DNA of 5,875 nt from NCBI GenBank assembly GCA_009783395.1, contig WRHA01000282.1, forward strand, positions 1 to 5,875, given 5' to 3'. The translations under genes were made by a program, and so were the position numbers. The DNA is from Defluviitaleaceae bacterium (lineage in GTDB: Bacteria > Bacillota > Clostridia > Lachnospirales > WQUN01). Position 1 is the first letter of the stretch. The number at the start of each line of letters is the position of its first letter. The notes under the pieces were generated by a model that saw only the letters and a list, made by a program, of their open reading frames with translations, did not search any database and was not told the DNA's origin. Positions 1 through 5,875 of this stretch are shown here, piece after piece.

Positions 1-181
1 CCCACATACCGTCAAAGGATTTAACCGCGCCCGCCGTTTCAACTTTGGCATTTTCCACAATAAGCGCGCTTAAACCGCTGTGCGCCTCCAGTATGCGAAC
101 GGGCCCGTTTTTTTCAAGCAAATTGCGCAACATAGGCCGCCTTACATCAGGAAGACCCGCGCCGTTATTTATAAAATTCAT
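1..181 (-). CDS. aepX: Phosphoenolpyruvate mutase, N-terminal part (3' end outside window)
   Basis: Phosphoenolpyruvate mutase rearranges phosphoenolpyruvate to phosphonopyruvate, the C-P bond-forming step that starts nearly all phosphonate biosynthesis. Only the first 60 residues are visible; the frame is open to the left edge. The start is ATG at 181-179, preceded by an AGGAG site 8 bases upstream. The diagnostic stretch is RILEAHSGLSALIVENAKV (about residues 29-47), which matches the EAHNGLSA-type first strand and helix of the PEP mutase / isocitrate lyase superfamily, followed by FDGMW (residues 56-60), the FDG(I/M)W form I associate with bacterial AepX-type mutases. The catalytic DxD and hinge-loop residues lie outside the window. 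The gene begins 11 bases after phnW ends, and this pairing supports an AEP biosynthetic role. Another superfamily member (for example phosphonopyruvate hydrolase) is possible but less likely given the neighbour. I am confident of the family and moderately confident of the exact reaction. Confidence 0.82.
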   Translation of the reverse strand, partial: MNFINNGAGLPDVRRPMLRNLLEKNGPVRILEAHSGLSALIVENAKVETAGAVKSFDGMW

Positions 182-189
182 GCCGTTTT

Positions 190-194
190 CTCCT
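190..194 (-). promoter_or_regulatory. Ribosome binding site of aepX, overlapping the phnW stop codon
   Basis: The minus strand reads TAGGAG here: the phnW stop TAG (195-193) shares two bases with the AGGAG Shine-Dalgarno (194-190), which lies 8 bases before the aepX ATG. A ribosome finishing phnW would sit on the aepX initiation region, so the two genes are probably translationally coupled. The site also fixes the aepX start at 181. Confidence 0.8.
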
Positions 195-1326
195 ACCGAT
201 TGTTGTATTTTACGGGTGTTGAAACATTGCAGTGCGCCAAAGCCTGTTCAAAAACTACAAAAAAATTTTTTATATCCGCCACGTCAATAGCCCCAAGCGA
301 ACACAATCGAAAAGTGCCTTTGCCTGCAATTTTTCCCGGATAAATCGTAAACCCGCGCTCGTAACAATAATCGTGTATTTTTCCAAAATCCCAGTTTTCG
401 TCGTCGGGGTACACAGCGGCGGCAATAAGTCCCGCTTGCCACTCTCTTTTTACGACCTCTTTGAATCCGAGTCGTAAAAGCCCCCGCCGAATTTCTTCAT
501 GAACGCCTATATGTCTTTCGAATTTTTTTATTTCGCCCTCGTCAAAATATTCGCGTATTGCTTGCGCTGTGGCATATACGGTTTGTACCGGCGGAGTGAA
601 GTGCATTTCGCCGTGATTTTTGAAATGCGCATATTGTCGATACAAATTGCAATAATACGATCGCACGGGAAAATTTTTTGAGGCTTCGATTATTTCCGTT
701 TTGCCCACAATAAACGAAAGCCCGCTCATGGACATTAAACCCTTTTGCGCAGAAGACATGCAAAAATCAATATTGTCCTCGTCCATATTAATAGGAAGAA
801 GCGCGTACGTTGAAATTGTATCAACGACGGAAATGCAATTATATTTGTGCGCCAAGGCTCCTATTTCGCGAACAGGATTTAAAAGCCCCGTTCCTGTTTC
901 ATTGTGCGTGGAATAAACTACATATATATCTTTGTCGGCGGCCAATATCCGCTCGACAGCCGAAACATCCAGTTCCGTATCAAGGGGAAACTGCGCATCA
1001 ATATAAGACAGTCCGTAATGCTCGCACATTTCGGCTGCCCTCGCGCTGTATGCCCCGTTGTTTATGACAAGTATTTTTTTACCTTCCGGCAACAGCGAAT
1101 TTAGGCAAACGTCCATACAAATGGTTCCCGACCCGCAAAAAAATACAGTCGAATACGCATCGTGACTTCCGTGAACGATTTCAACCAAATCGCGTTGCAT
1201 TTTTACCAAAATATCCGCAAACTCTTTCTCTCTCGGACATATGTCGGGGACAATTTGCGCCATCTTTACCGTATCGGTAGTGGTTGCCGGCCCGGGGTTA
1301 AGCAAAACATTTCGCCTTGTTTTCAC
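193..1326 (-). CDS. phnW: 2-aminoethylphosphonate-pyruvate transaminase
   Basis: A cytosolic PLP-dependent fold-type I aminotransferase of 377 residues, close to the usual PhnW length (about 360-370). It interconverts AEP + pyruvate and phosphonoacetaldehyde + alanine. Family marks in order: LLNPGPATTTDTVKMAQ (residues 8-24) and VPDICPREKEF (26-36), the PhnW-type start; CGSGT (64-68), the phosphate/PLP-binding turn; STHNETGTGLLNP (139-151); Asp169 in VVDTIS, expected to pair with the PLP ring nitrogen; Lys195 in SSAQKGL, the expected Schiff-base lysine; and GTFRLCSLG near the C-terminus. Translation starts at a GTG (1326-1324), chosen because GGAGGG lies 6 bases upstream and the N-terminal motif follows at once. 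The upstream gene ends 19 bases before, and aepX starts 11 bases after. PhnW serves in both AEP breakdown and synthesis; the adjacent PEP mutase points to synthesis of AEP. A close relative such as an alanine-glyoxylate-type enzyme is unlikely given the motifs. Confidence 0.93.
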   Translation of the reverse strand: MKTRRNVLLNPGPATTTDTVKMAQIVPDICPREKEFADILVKMQRDLVEIVHGSHDAYSTVFFCGSGTICMDVCLNSLLPEGKKILVINNGAYSARAAEMCEHYGLSYIDAQFPLDTELDVSAVERILAADKDIYVVYSTHNETGTGLLNPVREIGALAHKYNCISVVDTISTYALLPINMDEDNIDFCMSSAQKGLMSMSGLSFIVGKTEIIEASKNFPVRSYYCNLYRQYAHFKNHGEMHFTPPVQTVYATAQAIREYFDEGEIKKFERHIGVHEEIRRGLLRLGFKEVVKREWQAGLIAAAVYPDDENWDFGKIHDYCYERGFTIYPGKIAGKGTFRLCSLGAIDVADIKNFFVVFEQALAHCNVSTPVKYNNR

Positions 1327-1332
1327 AAAAAA

Positions 1333-1338
1333 CCCTCC
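1333..1338 (-). promoter_or_regulatory. Ribosome binding site of phnW (GGAGGG) deciding a GTG start
   Basis: The minus strand has GGAGGG followed by six A/T bases and then GTG at 1326. This strong site in the 19-base gap after the upstream stop codon supports GTG rather than a later ATG as the phnW start. Confidence 0.8.
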
Positions 1339-1345
1339 GAAAAAG

Positions 1346-3886
1346 TTAGGGGATAGCCTTAAACATAGGCCTTCTATTGTATTGTAAATTTATATCATCA
1401 TCGGAATATCCGATATATTCGATTTCGCTGAAACCTGCTTGTTTCAACATTTCCGTTACGTCTGCGGCACGTGCGGTTATATTACATTCGAGATACAAAA
1501 CTTCCTTTGTAAGCTTGTGCATCAAGCTGAAATATCTTTCCCTGTCGCGCAAATGCCCCTCAACCGCAAGCGAGAACACAACGTCGAATTGCCCCAAATC
1601 CTCTGCCTCAAGCTCATCTATATCGCCCTGGCGGAAAGTCAGCATGTCCAAATTTGACATCTCGGCTATTTCTTTTGCAATTTCAACCTTGTCGGCATCG
1701 TATTCAACACCAAGCCCGGATTTTATGCCCATGTTTGATGCGTGGAAAAGTATCGCACCTATGAAGCATCCCAAATCAAGCACGGTCTTGTCTTTGAGCG
1801 AATCTTTGGTTATGCCGAAACGCGCAAATCTTTTTTCGCTGTCTCTTTGAGCTTCCTCGCGTCTGATTGTAAAGTTCGGCGTCGAAAATGAGCAGTACGC
1901 GACTTCCGGGTTTGTTGTAAAAACTTTTTCCTGCCCGCGCTGGTTCATTTTTCTGGTTGTAAAACTTAATGAGGCGTCGAGGATTTTGTTCTTTAGCTTT
2001 TGTTCGGCCTCGGAGGGCGGTACGGCTTTTTTCATAAAATCAAAAGCCCATTCATGCATCGCAATCGCGTCATCAAAGCAGATATTGTGCGAGCTTGCGC
2101 CCGATTGTGAAACAACGTGCCACTGGTCGTCTTTGCGTGCAACAGAAATTAAATGATGGTTGCCGTTAAGTACGGCGGTTTTTCCTCCCGTGCAATGGGG
2201 GTACATATCGTTGTGAATAAGAGCATTTGTGTTTCGGAAAACATAAGAATGCGCGCCGTTGCTGCTTGTCCAAGTGTACTCCGGTGCTGATATAATTTCG
2301 CAGAACACGGGGTTTTGCAGTGCGTAGCACATTAAGAGCGCGGTGTCCCTTGTTGTGGAATAGCCTTTTAATCCGGATGGCAATTGGAAATTGGAATTGT
2401 TCATATGCAACATATTTTTTGCAAAGGAATTCATGGACGAAACGAACGCCTGAACCGAACCGGAAATGCTTAATGCAATAGCGTCGGCAAAATCGTTGTT
2501 TGATTCAAGCATCATGCCGTAAAGCAAATCGCGCAACGTAAGTGCCTCGCCTTGTGCGCGGGCGTAGCCGTATGCTTTGTCGAGTTCGCCCTTTTCGATG
2601 CCCAGAATACATGTCAATATTTTTGATGCGGCGGTCGGGGCTATGGAGTTTGCGTTTTCTATATAAATTTGACCTTTGTTTTCGACGTTCATAATGCAGA
2701 TGCTGGTTGCTCCAACATCGGGGAATTCGCCCTCTGCTTTGGTTATGCCGGCGGATTTTTTCTCCTTACGTTTTCTTAAAAATTCGCCCATGTACTTTGC
2801 ATTTGCAAGGTTGGGTGCGATGGCCATTGCGTGTGCGTTTTTATCTTCGTAGGTTTTTTGATACCACGCATAGTAATCCGCCATATTTGCGCGGTAATAA
2901 TCTATGGGGAAGCAGTCGCTGAAATCGTCGAGCTTGTTTAATGTGTCGAGCATTATCATGGTGCGGCGGCATTTGTAGCAAATTGCGCAGTTTGTGGTTT
3001 TTACAAAGCAACAATGCAAATATTTTTGGGCAACGGGGTTGTCGACCATGAATGCGATTTTTTCAAGCCTGTCGATCGAGCTTCCTTCGGAATAAAAACG
3101 CAAGCCGCGTGTGGTAAAACAGCTCAGAGAAAGCAAATCGTAAAAACTGCAATCCTTGGACTCGTGGTTTTTTAGCGAAAAGAAGGAATAATCCTTTGAG
3201 GATGCAAAGAAATATGTTTTCCACAATTTTTGCATACACATGGTTGCAAACGTTGTGTTGAAGGTGTGTGCAAATTCAAAAATCCTGAACACGTCATAAA
3301 TATTTGAATCGGTTTCGATAAGCGGCAATCCCAATTCCTTAGCGACAGCTCTTGCGCGGTCAAATACTTCCGCTTTTGCTTTTGCCGGCCCGCCTTCGAT
3401 TTGGCTTACGGCAGTTTCTTGAAAAGAACCCGTGCTGTTTATGCAAAGGTGGGTGAGGTTGGGTTTTTCGTTTGTGTTTTTGTAATGGTTTAGCACGGCA
3501 TGGAAAGAATCCACGCCGCAGGACATCCCTGTGCCAACGCCGTCGACGTCAAGCTTTTCGATGGGGTCGGGGGCGGTTGGGCCTATTATGCGGGTGTTTC
3601 GGAAGGTTTTGCTGTGTTTTACCAAAATCGGTATGAGATGCTCGTGCAAATTGTAGAGAAGCTCCTCCGTGATGGGCGCGACAATAGTAATGTCGTGTTG
3701 GGCGCGCATAGCCCATTGCAGTGCTCCCACAACAAATGCATCCGAACGCTCGTGGCACAGATATTTTTCATAATCGTTGCCGACTTCAAACCATATTTCG
3801 CTCTTCTTTCCGTCAATATCGATTGCGGCAACCAAGCGGCTTTTTTCCGCACCGCGCATAATTTCGGGCTGATAAATTGTTAGCAT
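1346..3886 (-). CDS. Triple fusion: PP-loop ATPase-like / inactive S11 penicillin-binding-like domain / SAM methyltransferase
   Basis: An 846-residue protein with no signal peptide or membrane segment, so presumably cytosolic. Residues about 1-375 resemble adenine nucleotide alpha-hydrolase (PP-loop) proteins: the ATP loop is SCGVDS (122-127, a variant of SGGxDS), and a cysteine cluster near 292-306 (Cys292/293, then Cys300-x2-Cys303-x2-Cys306) recalls the zinc site of QueC. Such enzymes adenylate a carboxylate or similar group; the substrate is unknown. Residues about 382-625 are a DacA/DacF-like S11 D,D-carboxypeptidase domain: SxN is present (Ser462-Asn463-Asn464), but the SxxK position reads AASK (Ala419...Lys422) and KTG reads KTA (569-571), so it is predicted not to hydrolyse peptides. 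Residues about 640-846 are a class I methyltransferase with VLDLGC (702-707) and a following GVEYD; the acceptor is unknown. The ATG at 3886 has GGAGG 6 bases upstream. The gene lies between a MurF-like fusion gene and phnW, suggesting a role in making or modifying an AEP-containing product. Domain calls are firm; the overall function is not known. Confidence 0.85.
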   Translation of the reverse strand: MLTIYQPEIMRGAEKSRLVAAIDIDGKKSEIWFEVGNDYEKYLCHERSDAFVVGALQWAMRAQHDITIVAPITEELLYNLHEHLIPILVKHSKTFRNTRIIGPTAPDPIEKLDVDGVGTGMSCGVDSFHAVLNHYKNTNEKPNLTHLCINSTGSFQETAVSQIEGGPAKAKAEVFDRARAVAKELGLPLIETDSNIYDVFRIFEFAHTFNTTFATMCMQKLWKTYFFASSKDYSFFSLKNHESKDCSFYDLLSLSCFTTRGLRFYSEGSSIDRLEKIAFMVDNPVAQKYLHCCFVKTTNCAICYKCRRTMIMLDTLNKLDDFSDCFPIDYYRANMADYYAWYQKTYEDKNAHAMAIAPNLANAKYMGEFLRKRKEKKSAGITKAEGEFPDVGATSICIMNVENKGQIYIENANSIAPTAASKILTCILGIEKGELDKAYGYARAQGEALTLRDLLYGMMLESNNDFADAIALSISGSVQAFVSSMNSFAKNMLHMNNSNFQLPSGLKGYSTTRDTALLMCYALQNPVFCEIISAPEYTWTSSNGAHSYVFRNTNALIHNDMYPHCTGGKTAVLNGNHHLISVARKDDQWHVVSQSGASSHNICFDDAIAMHEWAFDFMKKAVPPSEAEQKLKNKILDASLSFTTRKMNQRGQEKVFTTNPEVAYCSFSTPNFTIRREEAQRDSEKRFARFGITKDSLKDKTVLDLGCFIGAILFHASNMGIKSGLGVEYDADKVEIAKEIAEMSNLDMLTFRQGDIDELEAEDLGQFDVVFSLAVEGHLRDRERYFSLMHKLTKEVLYLECNITARAADVTEMLKQAGFSEIEYIGYSDDDINLQYNRRPMFKAIP

Positions 3887-3892
3887 TGTTTT

Positions 3893-3897
3893 CCTCC
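3893..3897 (-). promoter_or_regulatory. Ribosome binding site of the PP-loop/S11/methyltransferase gene
   Basis: GGAGG on the minus strand, 6 bases before the ATG at 3886, inside the 22-base gap after the stop codon of the upstream gene. It confirms the start and separate translation of two adjacent multidomain genes. No promoter-like sequence fits in so short a gap, so the genes are probably co-transcribed. Confidence 0.8.
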
Positions 3898-3908
3898 GAT
3901 GTGAAAAT

Positions 3909-5875
3909 TTAATAAAGTGCGGGGTGTCTGTCTTCCGTAATTATATATCCGCCTTGATTATCTCCCGAAACTGTACATTTAAACTCGTTCGGAACAAGGA
4001 TACCGCCATCTTGCGGCTGTTGATAAAAAACTTGATATTTGCTTCCGTATATGTCGACCGTAATGTTGCGTTTTTCTTTCAGGAAGTCCAGATATTCTTC
4101 GAATACCATTTCGTTTTCCCACATATAATGCGCGTGCGCCTTGCCGACAAACCTAAAGTGCCACGGCTCATGCGGTACGCCTGTTATTTCTTCTTTTCCC
4201 TTCGGATAGCGAAGGATAAGACCAAAGCGATGCGCATTATCTGCAAGCCATTTGGCTTGCGGGCTTCCTTCCATTTCGTGTTGCCTTATGCCTCTGATAA
4301 AAATATCCAACGCTAATCCGGTGTGATGCTCGCTGTTATGCGGCTTTGCGGTGCGTCCGTCTTTTGGATTGCGCTCGTATAAATAATTTTGCTGGCTATG
4401 ATCGCGGAAGCCTGCGACGACGACCATTTCGCCTACTTCATCATCTCTTGCCGTGTTAATGAAATGTTGTGCCGCGCCAAGGGCGTGTTCGTTTGCGTAA
4501 ATTGTTTTTGGCGTTGCGACCGAAACGGCAAGATCCGCAAGCCCGAATGAGCTAATGTCTGGGATTTCTTTCAACGGGTTATTATAATTTACAAGAACCA
4601 TACTGCCCGTGTCGGTTATATTTTCGATTGGTACGGTGGCGAATGTTGTGACCTTCGGTGTTTCGACGTGTTCGGCAAATTCTATGCCGTGTTTTTTTGC
4701 GTATTCATGCGCGTATGAACCTACGATTCCGTGAATTGTGACAGGGCTGTTTTCAAACGCATCGTCCGCAATATTTACCACAGAAGGCGGGATTAAGATT
4801 TTTGCAAGGTTTGGGCAATTGCTGAACGCTTGTTTGCCGATAACTTTCAGTGGATTTTCCAAATATATTGTTTTCAGGAAATCTTTGTCCTTAAACGCAC
4901 CCTCGCCTATGCCGAAGATGTTGTAAACGCCTTGTTTTCCCTCTTTCCATACCAATATGTCGGCGATAGCTATTGTTGATTTTTCGCCGCTGTATCCTGT
5001 TATTGTGGTGTGTGCTTTGTACATGTTGGCTTTGAATTTGCCGTAAGTTATTGTGGGAGGATCCGACTTTTCTTGGGCGTCTAAGGTAAAGTATGTGCCA
5101 AATGCTGCGTCAACCGCGGTTTCCAAGCTCGCGGTACGACTGCCCTTCACCAGAATGAGGTCGCCGGAGGCGGTTTCTTCTTGCAACAGTTGCGCCAAAT
5201 GTCGCTGATCCATCGCTTTGAATACTTTGAGACCGGGCTTGGCTTTTGCAACATCCGCAATAATCCCTGCACCATCACCCAAGCAAATCAATATGTCTAT
5301 ATTTGATTTCAAGATAGCTTGTCCTACTTTTGAATGACCGCGTACTTTTTCTGCGCCCAGTTCCGAGATACTTCCCAAAATGGCAATTCGCTTGCCCTCC
5401 GGTGATTCCATTGATGTATCGGAAATTATTTTTACTGCGGCACTCATGGTTTCTACGGATGCGTTAAAGCAGTCGATATAAAACACGCGACCGTTTAGCG
5501 TTACGAGATTTTGGCGAAGACCTTCGGGTTTGTGAGATTCTATTCCTTTTACGATTTCTTCTTCGGTAAGCTCGAGATGATCGCCCGCGATATAGGAAGA
5601 CATCGCATTGTATACGTTATGGTTACCCAAACTTGCTATTTTTATCTGCACGGTTTTGCCTTTGTAGTTAAGGTCAAAGACGGTACCGCTGTGGGTTAGC
5701 TTTATATTATTTGCAAAGCAGTCTGCTTTTTTATTTTCAATCGCATATGAGGCGGTGGGAACTTTTAATTTTCGAATTTGCTTTTTTAAAAGCGTGTCGT
5801 CGGCATTTATTGCAAGCAGTCCGTCCGGTTGTATGCCGTCCTGAATGCCGAGGCAGGCGGCGGCGACGTTTGCTT
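3909..5875 (-). CDS. MurF-like Mur ligase fused to BspA-type LRR and VanY-type D,D-carboxypeptidase (5' end outside window)
   Basis: The frame is open to the right edge, so the true start lies outside. A GTG at 5651 could be taken as a start, but Mur ligase sequence continues upstream of it (an INADD motif near 5808-5796), so it is internal. About 654 residues are visible. Bases about 5873-5090 encode the end of the MurF central domain (LGNHNVYNAM) and the C-terminal domain, with DCFNAS (MurF proteins usually have DSYNANP), GSISELG and VKGSR. MurF joins D-Ala-D-Ala to UDP-MurNAc-tripeptide; this divergent copy may use another amine or acid. Bases about 5063-4662 encode BspA-type leucine-rich repeats (GEGAF...LKTIYL, GKQAFSNCPNL, PPSVVNIADDAF). 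Bases about 4619-4107 encode a VanY/LdcB-like zinc peptidase with all ligands: SEHHTGLALDI (first His at 4328-4326) and EPWHF (Glu and His). VanY enzymes remove a C-terminal D-Ala. The roughly 65-residue tail resembles tails on clostridial VanY proteins. No signal peptide or membrane segment is visible, although VanY domains usually act outside the membrane. The gene ends 22 bases before the next one. Confidence 0.88.
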   Translation of the reverse strand, partial: ANVAAACLGIQDGIQPDGLLAINADDTLLKKQIRKLKVPTASYAIENKKADCFANNIKLTHSGTVFDLNYKGKTVQIKIASLGNHNVYNAMSSYIAGDHLELTEEEIVKGIESHKPEGLRQNLVTLNGRVFYIDCFNASVETMSAAVKIISDTSMESPEGKRIAILGSISELGAEKVRGHSKVGQAILKSNIDILICLGDGAGIIADVAKAKPGLKVFKAMDQRHLAQLLQEETASGDLILVKGSRTASLETAVDAAFGTYFTLDAQEKSDPPTITYGKFKANMYKAHTTITGYSGEKSTIAIADILVWKEGKQGVYNIFGIGEGAFKDKDFLKTIYLENPLKVIGKQAFSNCPNLAKILIPPSVVNIADDAFENSPVTIHGIVGSYAHEYAKKHGIEFAEHVETPKVTTFATVPIENITDTGSMVLVNYNNPLKEIPDISSFGLADLAVSVATPKTIYANEHALGAAQHFINTARDDEVGEMVVVAGFRDHSQQNYLYERNPKDGRTAKPHNSEHHTGLALDIFIRGIRQHEMEGSPQAKWLADNAHRFGLILRYPKGKEEITGVPHEPWHFRFVGKAHAHYMWENEMVFEEYLDFLKEKRNITVDIYGSKYQVFYQQPQDGGILVPNEFKCTVSGDNQGGYIITEDRHPALY

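Noticed and set aside
1327..1350. Possible terminator (A/T run with short G/C stretches) between the fusion gene and phnW
   Set aside because: There is no convincing stem, and the stretch is explained by a GGAGGG ribosome binding site followed by an A/T spacer.
1377..1850. 157-codon open frame on the plus strand
   Set aside because: It is the antisense shadow of the methyltransferase domain; its composition is rich in Ser/Ile with no recognisable domain.
2012..2743. Active D-alanyl-D-alanine carboxypeptidase
   Set aside because: The catalytic serine position is alanine and KTG is KTA, so only the fold is claimed, not the activity.
3500..3883. 127-codon open frame on the plus strand
   Set aside because: It lies opposite the well-supported PP-loop coding region, has no family resemblance and has no ribosome binding site.
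3887..3908. Possible promoter between the two fusion genes
   Set aside because: Only 22 bases are available and they hold the ribosome binding site; no -35/-10 pair can be seen.
3924..4316. 130-codon open frame on the plus strand
   Set aside because: It lies opposite the VanY domain, whose zinc motifs prove that the minus strand is coding.
5649..5651. GTG as the start codon of the MurF-LRR-VanY gene
   Set aside because: The same frame stays open to 5875 and encodes typical Mur ligase central-domain sequence upstream of this codon, so it is internal.

Overview
The window carries four genes, all on the minus strand and closely spaced (gaps of 22, 19 and 11 bases). It looks like the middle of one operon, transcribed from the right edge towards the left. 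The first gene (right) and the last gene (left) both run off the window. No RNA gene, insertion sequence, CRISPR array, promoter or terminator is visible, and no gene-free stretch exceeds 22 bases.

In transcription order the genes are: (1) a 5'-truncated MurF-like Mur ligase fused to a BspA-type leucine-rich repeat block and a VanY-type zinc D,D-carboxypeptidase domain (3909-5875); (2) an 846-residue protein joining a PP-loop ATP-pyrophosphatase-like domain with a QueC-like cysteine cluster, a penicillin-binding (S11, DacA/DacF-like) domain whose nucleophilic serine is an alanine, and a class I SAM methyltransferase (1346-3886); (3) 2-aminoethylphosphonate-pyruvate transaminase, phnW (193-1326); (4) the first 60 codons of phosphoenolpyruvate mutase, aepX (1-181).

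PEP mutase makes the C-P bond (phosphoenolpyruvate to phosphonopyruvate). PhnW can convert phosphonoacetaldehyde to 2-aminoethylphosphonate (AEP). The connecting enzyme, phosphonopyruvate decarboxylase, is not in the window and is expected beyond the left edge. With PEP mutase next to it, phnW is best read as biosynthetic, so the operon probably makes AEP and attaches or modifies it. The two upstream multidomain proteins offer an amide-forming ligase fold, an ATP-dependent activating fold and a methyltransferase. They are reasonable candidates for AEP conjugation or N-methylation, but their substrates cannot be read from sequence.

The organism is most likely an anaerobic, gut- or rumen-type Firmicute (Clostridia). 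This rests on strong GGAGG-type ribosome binding sites, moderate base composition, BspA-type repeats and a VanY domain of clostridial appearance. It is an inference, and a Treponema-like spirochaete is an alternative. The most unusual content is the pair of multidomain fusions, each with a D,D-carboxypeptidase-fold module inside a protein that shows no signal peptide or membrane segment in the part visible.
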